From Thioclava sp. ES.031 (GTDB lineage: Bacteria; Pseudomonadota; Alphaproteobacteria; Rhodobacterales; Rhodobacteraceae): a stretch of DNA of 64,000 nt. The stretch's first letter is position 1. Each line of letters opens with the position of its first letter. Location of the stretch: NCBI RefSeq assembly GCF_002563775.1, contig NZ_PDJO01000001.1:444001-508000 (forward strand), read 5' to 3'. Below are positions 15,945-23,779 of the stretch, one piece after another. Under the pieces are notes generated by a model that searched no databases, was not told the origin of the DNA, and was given only the letters and a program-made list of their open reading frames with translations. A program made the translations under genes and the position numbers.

Positions 15945-17307
15945 GATTTTTTCTTCCTTGAATTATGCGGTTGACGAGGCCGACGAGGCAAGAATTGTCG
16001 GTCATGTCCATTCGGTCACGGGCCTGTCGCTGACTGTCGTCGGGCTCGAACGCGCGATGGGAATCGGTCAGCGGTGCATGGTGCACGGGCGGCGCGGCCC
16101 GGTGCTGGCCGAGGCGGTCGGGCTGAACGAGGCCGGAACCCGCGTTCTGCCGTTCGGCAGCTGGGATGGCGTCTCGGTGGGGGATCGCGTCGAACTCGAT
16201 CAGCACGGCGATCTGATCCATCCCGATGAAAGCTGGATCGGTCAGGTCGTGGATGCGCTGGGCCGCCCCGTGCGCAGCGGCACCGGCTGGACCCCGGGCG
16301 AGACGGCGCGCGACCTCAAGTCCGCCCCGCCGCGCGCCTTCGACCGCAAGCGGGTCGGCGCGAAGCTGGAGACGCAGATCAAGGTCTTCGACATCTTCAC
16401 CCCGATCTGCCGCGGCCAGCGCATGGGCGTCTTCGCGGGCTCGGGCGTCGGGAAATCGACGCTGATGGCGATGCTCGCGCGCAATACCGATACGGATGTG
16501 ATCGTGATCGGACTGGTGGGCGAGCGTGGCCGCGAGGTGCAGGACTTCATCCAGAACGATCTCGGTCCCGAGGGGATGGCGCGCGCGGTTGTCGTAGTGG
16601 CGACGGGCGACGAGCCGCCCTTGCTGCGTCGTCAGGCGGCATGGACCGCGACCGCCGTGGCCGAGCATTTCCGCGATCAGGGCAAGCAGGTGTTGCTGCT
16701 GATCGATTCCGTCACCCGCTTCGCGATGGCGCAGCGCGAGATCGGCCTCTCCGGGGGCGAGCCGCCAACCACCCGGGGTTACCCGCCGACAGTCTTCGCG
16801 GAACTGCCGCATCTGCTGGAACGGGCCGGGCCCGGCGTCGAAGGGACGGGCGATATCACCGGGCTCTACACGGTGCTGGTCGATGGCGATGACATGAACG
16901 AGCCCATCGCCGACACCGTGCGCGGGATCGTGGACGGCCATATCGTGCTCGACCGCCACATCGCCGAGCAGGACCGCTACCCGGCGGTGAACGTGCAGAA
17001 AAGCATCTCGCGGATGCTGCCGGACTGCCATACCGATGCCGAGTATCGCATCATGCAGGCGGCCCGGCGCGCGCTCGGGAAATATGCGGATATGGAGGAT
17101 CTGATCCGGGTGGGCGCGTATCGCCCCGGCGCCGATCCCGACACGGATGCCGCGATCCGGTTCCACCAAAGCGCGACGGTGTTCTTCTCGCAACGCAAAG
17201 CGGAGCAGCTTGGATCGATGCAGGCTTTCGCCGAGACCTATCGGCTGCTTCTGGAGGCGGGGTTCGACGTGCCGCTTCCCGATGAGGGGGACGGCGAGGG
17301 CGCCTAA
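15937..17307 (+). CDS. fliI: Flagellar export ATPase FliI
   Basis: FliI is the F1-beta-like ATPase that unfolds and releases export substrates at the gate. Walker A is GSGVGKST (about 168-175), Walker B sits in QVLLLIDSVTRFA, and the T3SS ATPase signature GEPPTTRGYPPTVFAELPHL follows. Length (456 residues from GTG 15937) is normal. A TTG 18 bases earlier is in frame, but the GTG has GGTAGGG at a suitable distance. It is alone on the plus strand, divergent from flgB, and ends 21 bases from the convergent glycosyltransferase gene. Confidence 0.94.
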   Translation: MNTIFSSLNYAVDEADEARIVGHVHSVTGLSLTVVGLERAMGIGQRCMVHGRRGPVLAEAVGLNEAGTRVLPFGSWDGVSVGDRVELDQHGDLIHPDESWIGQVVDALGRPVRSGTGWTPGETARDLKSAPPRAFDRKRVGAKLETQIKVFDIFTPICRGQRMGVFAGSGVGKSTLMAMLARNTDTDVIVIGLVGERGREVQDFIQNDLGPEGMARAVVVVATGDEPPLLRRQAAWTATAVAEHFRDQGKQVLLLIDSVTRFAMAQREIGLSGGEPPTTRGYPPTVFAELPHLLERAGPGVEGTGDITGLYTVLVDGDDMNEPIADTVRGIVDGHIVLDRHIAEQDRYPAVNVQKSISRMLPDCHTDAEYRIMQAARRALGKYADMEDLIRVGAYRPGADPDTDAAIRFHQSATVFFSQRKAEQLGSMQAFAETYRLLLEAGFDVPLPDEGDGEGA

Positions 17308-17328
17308 GCCCCCCGCCCTGAGCGGCCC

Positions 17329-19185
17329 TTAAAGCGCGGCGATCTCGGAAAGCGGACCACTCCAGTCGCCGAGCTGCGTCTGGCGATGAAGCTGCAGATT
17401 GCCATACCAGCGATCCGGGCTGCCCTGACGGCCCCAATACCACATGCAAGCCGCCCCTTTCGGGATCAGCACATGGCTGTCGGGATGCCCCAACGCGCCG
17501 CAGACATGGGCGGTGGTGTTGTCGATGCTCACCACCCGGTCGAGCGCCATGATCTGCGCGGCGAACCCGTCGAGATCGGCGAGCTGGTCGATCTCTGGAT
17601 CGTCGAAAAGCGTCAGATCGGGGCGGGTCCGGGCGGCCTGTGCAAGCTCCGCCTCCCGCGCGCCATATTGCAGGTTCACCACCAGCGCACCCTCGGGCAG
17701 CGCCGTCAGCAGGGTCTCGAGCGCGAGGGAGCGATGCGCGCCGGTTATCGGGTCGCTGCTATGCCAGGCGATGCCCACGATCGGGCCGCCTTGCGCTATC
17801 TCGCGGTAGCGGGCGCGGATCGCCTCGACCCGTTCGGCATCCGCGCGCAGATAGCCGCCCAGCGGCTGTTCCGCGAGCGCCTCGACGCTGAGATAGCGCA
17901 CCAGATCGCCCACGAAGATCATCTCTTCCGGCGCAAGGTTCAGCTTGTCGCTGACGGAGGTCTCCGCGAAATCGACATCGAGGCGACAGCGCTGGACCAG
18001 CGGCTTCATCCGCGCCTCGCCCACGAAGGTCACCTTCGCTCCGGCAGGCAGGGGGGCGCGGTCGATGATCGGCAACAGCGCCAGTTGATCGCCAATCCCT
18101 TGTTCGTCGATCAGAAAGAGCCGTTCGCGCGCAGCCAGCCGTTCGGGGGCGGAATTCTCATAGGGGATGCGGCGGCGGTTGGCATCGGGCTGGCGTCCCG
18201 CATATTCGATTGCGCCTGTCGCAAAATCGCCCTCGCCCATTAGGAAGGTCCCGTAGGCGCGGCTGACCCAAGGCCCGGCCCCGTCGAGGATGTGACGCGC
18301 CTCACGGAAGGCGATGCGTGCCTCGTGCAACGCATCAAGATCGAGATGGCACTGGGCGGCAAACCCGAGCGCACGCTGGTAATAGACCGGGTCCTGGAAC
18401 CGGTGCGAAAGCGTGTCGAGCGCGCGCGACGGCGCGCCACTCGCCCGCAGCGCCGCCATGCGCAGCGTCGCGATCTCATCGAGCTGCGCGGGCGTCACCT
18501 CGGGGTCGCTCCGCAGCGCGTCGGCATGGGCGAGCGCGCCTGTATAGTCCTGCCGGAAGAGTTTCGCCTTGAGCAGTCCGATCCGGTGAGTGATTGGCTT
18601 CGGCGCGAGCCGGGCGGCTTCCTCAAAGGCGGGCGCAGCCTCGGCATTGCTCTCGCCGCGCGCAAAGGCTTCGGCGGTGAGCAGCCACAGCTCGGCCGTC
18701 TTCACTCGCTCGGCCATCTTGCGCAGGGCTTGCCCTGCGGTAGTGGAACGGTCGAGCCGCCCCATCAGATCGGAGTAGAGACGCGCCATCGAGACATCTT
18801 CGCTGCCATGCTGGATCGCCCGCGCGAACAGATCGACCGCGGCGAAGATATCGGCCTGCAGAACCCGCGCCTTGCCCAGCCCCGCAAGACCCATCGCATC
18901 GGTGGGGGCGATCAGCAGCGCGCGCTCGAAGAATTGCGTTGCCGCCTCTGCCTCGCGGCGATCCAGCGCGACGGTGCCCAGCACGAGCCACGGGTGGCGG
19001 TTGACCGGGTGGCTCTGACTGACCTCATGTGCCAAGCGTGCGGCCTTCGGGCCATCGGCTTCAGCCAGCGCCTCATAGGCCTCGTGCATCGTCAGCGCTG
19101 CGGCGCCGTCAGCGATGCCGTAATACTTCGCGGCTTTCGCGGCCCGGGCGCGCCGGTCTTTGCGCGAGAGGGTGGTCTGGGTCAT
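17329..19185 (-). CDS. TPR-repeat glycosyltransferase
   Basis: A 618-residue cytosolic protein. The basic N-terminus is followed by TPR-like helical pairs over about residues 30-330 (for example HPWLVLGTVALDRREAEAAT). A C-terminal two-lobed domain (about 355-600) contains LFLIDEQGIGDQLALLPII, GPIVGIAWHSSD and VVSIDNTTAHVCGALG, typical of TPR-linked GT41/GT9-like transferases. Such enzymes modify proteins or build surface glycans with nucleotide sugars. Its location within the flagellar cluster suggests flagellin O-glycosylation, which is inference. It overlaps the upstream GT2-FkbM gene by 4 bases (ATGA), so the two are co-translated. Confidence 0.78.
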   Translation of the reverse strand: MTQTTLSRKDRRARAAKAAKYYGIADGAAALTMHEAYEALAEADGPKAARLAHEVSQSHPVNRHPWLVLGTVALDRREAEAATQFFERALLIAPTDAMGLAGLGKARVLQADIFAAVDLFARAIQHGSEDVSMARLYSDLMGRLDRSTTAGQALRKMAERVKTAELWLLTAEAFARGESNAEAAPAFEEAARLAPKPITHRIGLLKAKLFRQDYTGALAHADALRSDPEVTPAQLDEIATLRMAALRASGAPSRALDTLSHRFQDPVYYQRALGFAAQCHLDLDALHEARIAFREARHILDGAGPWVSRAYGTFLMGEGDFATGAIEYAGRQPDANRRRIPYENSAPERLAARERLFLIDEQGIGDQLALLPIIDRAPLPAGAKVTFVGEARMKPLVQRCRLDVDFAETSVSDKLNLAPEEMIFVGDLVRYLSVEALAEQPLGGYLRADAERVEAIRARYREIAQGGPIVGIAWHSSDPITGAHRSLALETLLTALPEGALVVNLQYGAREAELAQAARTRPDLTLFDDPEIDQLADLDGFAAQIMALDRVVSIDNTTAHVCGALGHPDSHVLIPKGAACMWYWGRQGSPDRWYGNLQLHRQTQLGDWSGPLSEIAAL

Positions 19186-20528
19186 GCGCGTTCCCTCGGA
19201 ATGGCGAAGTAGTCGATCGAGTGGACGTAGAACACGCTGTCGATCAGCACGTAATCATGCGCGCGGCACCACTCCTGCGCGAAGGCAAGGAGATTGTCGC
19301 GGCGGGTCTCGACCCAGATCAGCGGGCGGTCGCGCGCGATCAGCGCCTCGGCCCCGGCGAGCACATCGAGCTCCATCCCTTCGGCGTCGATCTTGAGGAA
19401 ATCGGCGCGGGCATCGGTCATCAGCGCATCCAGCGTCACGACTTTCAATTCGCCCGCATCATCGGCGATCAGCGTTGTGGCCCCGAGGTTGTTTTCCTGC
19501 GTCGTCTCGGCGCGGAAGCTGCCCTCCGCGCGGCCCACGCCGAAGCCCATCCCGCGCCGGTCAATCAGATCTTCGATCCCGTTCGCGGCGATATTGCCTT
19601 CCAGAAGGGTCAAAGCGGCGGGGTTCGGCTCCACCGGATAGATCCGGGTCGGGGCCAGGTGCTGCGCATACCAGACGACGTGATTGCCGATATTCGCGCC
19701 GACCTCGACGATATGCGGGTGCGCCACGCCGAGGAGGTTGTGTAGCTTCTTGAGCGAACTCTCTTCGAAGAACCGCCCATGTAGGTAGTTGTTTTGGATG
19801 ATGTCGAGCGGGTTGGTCACCAGCATCCGCGCTAGAACTCCTGCGTCTGAGACCTCGGTCCAAATCGGATGCGCCGCGACTTGTGTCGCCCAGAGCCGAC
19901 GTACCACTTCGGTCCAAGCTTTGCCGGTAGCGCTACGTGGCCCGGAAGAGGATTGCCATCGCCGGATTACGTAAAAAATCTCGGGCCGCTTAACGCAGCA
20001 AAATCTCTGCCAGAGCTCATAGTAGTAGGTGTAGTCTTCGCCGGTATCCATCGTCTCGTCGAAGCCGATGGCAGCAGCAGCTTCCGTGCGGACGAAATGG
20101 CCCATTTCCAGCGCTACGAACGGATCCCAGCCTATCAGTTCGTCGTAGCTGTCCAATTGCACCGGTTGACCCTCACGCAAATTGGGTTCGCCATTTTCGT
20201 CGAAATGGCAGAGCAGACCGAAGGCGGCGTCGAGCTCTGGGATGTCAGACAGGACTCGCCCGAATGCCTCGAAGGCGTTCGGGGTCATCACGTCATCCGC
20301 ATCGAGGAAGAAGATCCATGCGATGCCCGCCTCCTGTGCCTGCCGGATCGCGGCGTTGCGGCGCGCAGACCGGCCGTGCAGGCCTTGCGTGTCGTCCATC
20401 GCGTAGTGATGGATCTGGTCGAACGGGCCCTTGGAGAAGCCCATCGCGGTCTCGACGGAAGGCGCGCAGCTTTCTTCGAACAGCGCGCGGTGGCCGGGGC
20501 CGATCGGGGTGATGATGGCGCAATCCAT
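19182..20528 (-). CDS. Fused family-2 glycosyltransferase and FkbM methyltransferase
   Basis: A 448-residue two-domain protein. Residues 1-230 are a GT-A fold glycosyltransferase with IITPIGPGH at the start and the metal/sugar-binding LDADD at 75-79. Residues 260-440 are an FkbM-type SAM methyltransferase: VEVGANIGNH (274-283), VEPNP (299-303) and LKIDAEGMELDVLAGAEAL (378-396). The protein could add and then O-methylate a sugar. It lies 3 bases downstream of the unknown membrane-protein gene. Codon use from about 19780 to 20260 is visibly less GC-rich than the flanks, hinting at exchange of the acceptor-specificity part. Confidence 0.78.
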   Translation of the reverse strand: MDCAIITPIGPGHRALFEESCAPSVETAMGFSKGPFDQIHHYAMDDTQGLHGRSARRNAAIRQAQEAGIAWIFFLDADDVMTPNAFEAFGRVLSDIPELDAAFGLLCHFDENGEPNLREGQPVQLDSYDELIGWDPFVALEMGHFVRTEAAAAIGFDETMDTGEDYTYYYELWQRFCCVKRPEIFYVIRRWQSSSGPRSATGKAWTEVVRRLWATQVAAHPIWTEVSDAGVLARMLVTNPLDIIQNNYLHGRFFEESSLKKLHNLLGVAHPHIVEVGANIGNHVVWYAQHLAPTRIYPVEPNPAALTLLEGNIAANGIEDLIDRRGMGFGVGRAEGSFRAETTQENNLGATTLIADDAGELKVVTLDALMTDARADFLKIDAEGMELDVLAGAEALIARDRPLIWVETRRDNLLAFAQEWCRAHDYVLIDSVFYVHSIDYFAIPRERA

Positions 20529-20531
20529 GGC

Positions 20532-21668
20532 TCAGCGCTCCTCGCCGGTTTGTTGATCTGCAAGCGACTGGAAGACGGATTCGCGGATCGTATCGAGCGA
20601 GACCTTCCGCGCTTCGCCGTGGCTGAGCGCGGGCGTCAGGCCAAGTTGCAAGGCCAGCGCCGAGAAGAACAGCAGTGCCGCACCACCCAGCATCGTGCGC
20701 ATCTGCGGCTTCGCACCCGCGCGCTTCACCGGGAGCTTGCCGGTGGCCTCGCGCGGCGGGGCGGCGAGGGGGGTAGCCTGCGGTTTCGCGGCTTCGGGTG
20801 CGATGAAGATGAAGTGGTCGAGCGCGGTCAGTCGCGCCGAAAGCGGAGTCCGCCGCAGGGTCGCAAGGAGCGAGGCGGGAAAATGGTCTGCGGGGGCGTG
20901 AATCTGACCGGGCATGGCGGTCGCGCCCTGCCGCACCAGTTCGGCGACCGGAATGGCGAAGCTGTGCAGATCGTCACGGAAATAGACGTCCCGCACCCCG
21001 AAGCTTTGCGCATCGGCGCCGGCATCTTCGATGGAAATGCGCACGGTGTCGGCGCTGAGGCTAATTTCGCAAGTCGCCATCAGCGCCTCGGCCCGGTGGG
21101 TATCGCTCAACCGCCGGAACCCAGGCGGGCCGCCATCCTCGCCGGTGGCGCGCGCGGCCTCAGTGCTGGCACGTGGCGGGGGCGCGGCGATCTTGCTTGC
21201 GGGCGGCGTGGTCGTGGATTGCTCCGGGTTCAGCTCTGACAGAAGCCGCTCCACCTCGCGCATCGCGGGCGAGACCGAGGCCGATTTCGCATCGGTCAGC
21301 GCTTCCGGGTCGAGCCCCTCATCGGCGGCATAGGCGAAATTGATCGCGTAATCGCGCGCGATCTCGGGAAGATCGTCGGTCTCATGCACGAGCGAGAGGA
21401 TCTTCTGCTCGTCGGAAAACAGCATCCGCCGGGTCCGGTAACCGTCGATCTTCGGAATGACGCTGAACTCATCCGCGCGCCAGTTCATCGAACGTGCGAG
21501 CCGGGGCAGGACGCGCTCGGCCTCGCTTGCGTGAAAGACCAGCATCGCACAGCCGCCTTCCGGGTCGAGGCCCACGGCCAGACACATCTGCTGCGGCCAT
21601 TGCTGGAACAGATGGCGCAGGTCCTGCTCTTCGAGCAGAAAGGCTATGGCTTCCGCGCTGGCGCTCAT
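20532..21668 (-). CDS. Unknown protein with C-terminal membrane segment, glycosylation island
   Basis: I do not recognise this family. The 378-residue product has a soluble N-terminal domain (about 1-125), a Pro/Ala/Thr-rich linker (140-180), a second domain (about 185-285), another Pro/Ala linker, and one hydrophobic segment near residues 322-345 followed by a short charged tail. It has no signal peptide, so the bulk is probably cytoplasmic and tethered at the C-terminus. The start at 21668 has CAGGG 6 bases upstream; an ATG at 21686 is the alternative. It heads the three-gene unit with the two glycosyltransferase genes and is divergent from motA. Confidence 0.6.
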   Translation of the reverse strand: MSASAEAIAFLLEEQDLRHLFQQWPQQMCLAVGLDPEGGCAMLVFHASEAERVLPRLARSMNWRADEFSVIPKIDGYRTRRMLFSDEQKILSLVHETDDLPEIARDYAINFAYAADEGLDPEALTDAKSASVSPAMREVERLLSELNPEQSTTTPPASKIAAPPPRASTEAARATGEDGGPPGFRRLSDTHRAEALMATCEISLSADTVRISIEDAGADAQSFGVRDVYFRDDLHSFAIPVAELVRQGATAMPGQIHAPADHFPASLLATLRRTPLSARLTALDHFIFIAPEAAKPQATPLAAPPREATGKLPVKRAGAKPQMRTMLGGAALLFFSALALQLGLTPALSHGEARKVSLDTIRESVFQSLADQQTGEER

Positions 21669-21709
21669 GAAATGCCCTGAATGCAAGATCCGTGTTGAAA
21701 TGAGCCTAT

Positions 21710-21723
21710 CTATTCATGAATAG
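21710..21723. promoter_or_regulatory. 14-bp perfect palindrome upstream of the glycosylation island
   Basis: CTATTCATGAATAG is a perfect palindrome, 42 bases upstream of the unknown gene's start and 178 bases upstream of motA. The symmetry and AT-rich setting fit a dimeric regulator's operator. No regulator is identified. Confidence 0.35.
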
Positions 21724-21793
21724 CCGGTCAAGTTTCCTTGTTAATCGTGCGGTATTTGAAAACTATGCTTAATAATACTGACGAAATCGGCAT

Positions 21794-21808
21794 TTATACT
21801 TGACTTAA
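21794..21808 (+). promoter_or_regulatory. Candidate CtrA-type site upstream of motA
   Basis: TTAT-N7-TTAA followed by C matches TTAA-N7-TTAA at 7 of 8 positions. It lies 93 bases before the motA start in the divergent gap. CtrA control of motility genes is known in alphaproteobacteria; function here is inferred. Confidence 0.4.
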
Positions 21809-21900
21809 CGGAGGCGTCACCGGAGATTTGGCCGAGAATTTCAGGAAACGGCGGCTGTCGGTGGAAGACCGCAGGGCGCGAAACACACGGACAAAGAACA

Positions 21901-22770
21901 ATGACGATCATCCTTGGCCTGTTGGCCGTCGTGGGCCTCGTGTTCGGCGGCTTCCTTCTCTCCGGCGGCAGCATGGACGTTCTCATTCACGCACTGCCCT
22001 TCGAAGGGATGATGATCGGCGGCGCCGCCTTGGGCTCTTTCCTGATCGCGAACTCTTTCAGCATGATCCGCCGCTCGGGGCGCGGGCTCATGAAGGCGAT
22101 GAAGGGCAGCCAGTGGAAGACGGCGGACTACACCGACCTGCTCAATCTGCTGTTCGAACTGTCGCGGATGTATCGCAACAAGGGGATCATCGCGCTCGAC
22201 TCGCATATCGAGACCCCGGAAGAGAGCGAGATCTTCGGTCGCTATCCGCGCATCCTGAAGGACCATTTCGCGATCCAGCTGATCACCGACAGCTTCCGGA
22301 TGCTGGCGATGAACTTCGATGACAAATACCAGACCGAGGATGTCATCAACCGCAAGCTCAAGAAGCATCACCGCGAGGTCATGGCGCCGGCCTCGGCGCT
22401 TCAGACCGTCTCTGACGCGCTTCCTGCCATCGGCATCATCGCGGCCGTTCTGGGCGTGATCAAAACGATGGGGGCGATCGACCAGCCGCCGGAGATTCTG
22501 GGCGGCATGATCGGCGGCGCGCTCGTCGGGACTTTCCTCGGCGTGTTCCTTGCCTATTGCTTCGTGCAGCCGATGTCCGGCCGTCTGCGCCAGATCGAGG
22601 AAGAGGATTCCGCATTCTATGCCGTGATCCGCGATATCTTCGTGGCGCTGGTAAGTGACCATCCGCCGAATATCTGCATCGAGATCGGTCGCGGCAGCAT
22701 TCCCACCGTCTATCAGCCCGATTTCTACGCCGTCGAACAGGCGCAGAAAGAGCTGCCGCAGGCGGCGTAA
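21901..22770 (+). CDS. motA: Flagellar stator protein MotA
   Basis: MotA and MotB form the proton-driven stator. The 289-residue protein has the four-segment layout: hydrophobic segments at about 2-20, 33-51, 170-190 and 200-222, with a large cytoplasmic loop between the second and third. Conserved PALPAIGIIAAVLGVIKTMG-type sequence lies at the third segment (here DALPAIGIIAAVLGVI). No motB follows, which is unusual since the pair normally adjoin; motB must lie elsewhere. The long 214-base leader contains a CtrA-like site. Confidence 0.94.
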   Translation: MTIILGLLAVVGLVFGGFLLSGGSMDVLIHALPFEGMMIGGAALGSFLIANSFSMIRRSGRGLMKAMKGSQWKTADYTDLLNLLFELSRMYRNKGIIALDSHIETPEESEIFGRYPRILKDHFAIQLITDSFRMLAMNFDDKYQTEDVINRKLKKHHREVMAPASALQTVSDALPAIGIIAAVLGVIKTMGAIDQPPEILGGMIGGALVGTFLGVFLAYCFVQPMSGRLRQIEEEDSAFYAVIRDIFVALVSDHPPNICIEIGRGSIPTVYQPDFYAVEQAQKELPQAA

Positions 22771-22777
22771 GCGGGCG

Positions 22778-23209
22778 ATGGCGCGCAACCGGATCGCGGC
22801 TCTGGAGGTGATCGGGCGGCTGCGCAGGCGCGAACTCGAAGAGCAGGCTGGCGAGCTATCGAAACTGAACGCGCAGGTCGCGCGGCTGGAAGGCGAGCGC
22901 GATACGCTGACGGAGCGCGCCCGGGCCGAGCTTCACGTCACCTCGCCCGAGACCGCGCCCTATGCGGCGGGGTTTCGCGAGGCGGTGCGCGAGACGGTCT
23001 CGTGGCTCGATCAGGAAATCGGCGCGCTGAACGAGCGCCGCGTGCCGCTCGAAGACCGGATGCGAGAGCTGTTTCGAGAGGCGAAAACCTACGACACGCT
23101 TCTCGACCGCGCCCGCGCCGAACGCGCGGCGGAGCTGGCAAAGCGCGAGCAGGCACAGGCCGAGGAGCGCACGCTGCAACGCTGGCTGCGCGACAGGGAC
23201 GCCGTCTGA
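22778..23209 (+). CDS. FliJ-like coiled-coil flagellar protein
   Basis: A 143-residue, highly charged, Arg/Glu-rich protein that is helical throughout and predicted to form a two-stranded coiled coil, as FliJ/YscO export-stalk proteins do. Length agrees with FliJ. It starts 7 bases after motA and is the last flagellar gene here. No other fliJ candidate lies near fliI, which supports the assignment, though coiled-coil composition alone is weak evidence. Confidence 0.55.
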   Translation: MARNRIAALEVIGRLRRRELEEQAGELSKLNAQVARLEGERDTLTERARAELHVTSPETAPYAAGFREAVRETVSWLDQEIGALNERRVPLEDRMRELFREAKTYDTLLDRARAERAAELAKREQAQAEERTLQRWLRDRDAV

Positions 23210-23324
23210 GCTCGAAAACTCGCCGTGATTGGCGTGAACCGTCTCCGCCGCATTCGGGCTGGCCTGACATCCCATCCTGCGGCTAAGCTCTCCCTACGGC
23301 ACATAAACAGAGGGAGACGCTCCG

Positions 23325-23717
23325 ATGGAGTTCAGCGACGCAATCCGCAAATGTTTCTCGAACTACGTGACCTTCACGGGCCGCGCCGCCCGGCCTGAAT
23401 TTTGGTGGTTCGTTCTGTTCATCTTTCTCGGCAACATCGTCTTCGGCATCTTGGACCGCATCCTCTTCGGTCCGATGATGATGCGGCACGACGCGTCGCT
23501 GCTCGGCGGGATCTTCTCTCTCGTCGTGTTCCTGCCAGCGCTCGCGGTGCTGGTGCGGCGACTGCACGATATCGACCGGACCGGCTGGTGGGCCCTGATC
23601 ACGCTGATCCCGGTGATCGGGACGCTGGTTCTGCTCTTCTTTACCGTTCAGCGCGGCTCCACGGGCGGCAACCGGTTCGGGCCTCCGGCTCTGCCGCCGC
23701 ATCAGATGCCGTCCTGA
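23325..23717 (+). CDS. DUF805 family membrane protein
   Basis: A 130-residue inner-membrane protein with the DUF805 (YhaH/YhaI) hallmarks: FTGRAARPEFWWFVLF at the N-terminus and VRRLHDIDRTGWWALI in the middle, with three membrane segments. Function of the family is unknown. It has a good AGGGAGA ribosome site and shares a bidirectional terminator with ileS. Confidence 0.88.
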   Translation: MEFSDAIRKCFSNYVTFTGRAARPEFWWFVLFIFLGNIVFGILDRILFGPMMMRHDASLLGGIFSLVVFLPALAVLVRRLHDIDRTGWWALITLIPVIGTLVLLFFTVQRGSTGGNRFGPPALPPHQMPS

Positions 23718-23729
23718 GGTGACATGAAA

Positions 23730-23754
23730 AAGGGCACCCGCGCGGGGTGCCCTT
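23730..23754. terminator. Bidirectional terminator between DUF805 gene and ileS
   Basis: AAGGGCACCC (23730-23739) and GGGTGCCCTT (23745-23754) form a 10-bp perfect stem with a 5-base loop. It is preceded by an A-run (good for the ileS side) and followed by a weak T-rich stretch. Confidence 0.82.
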
Positions 23755-23779
23755 CATTCTGTCGTTGGAAGCGGTCTGC

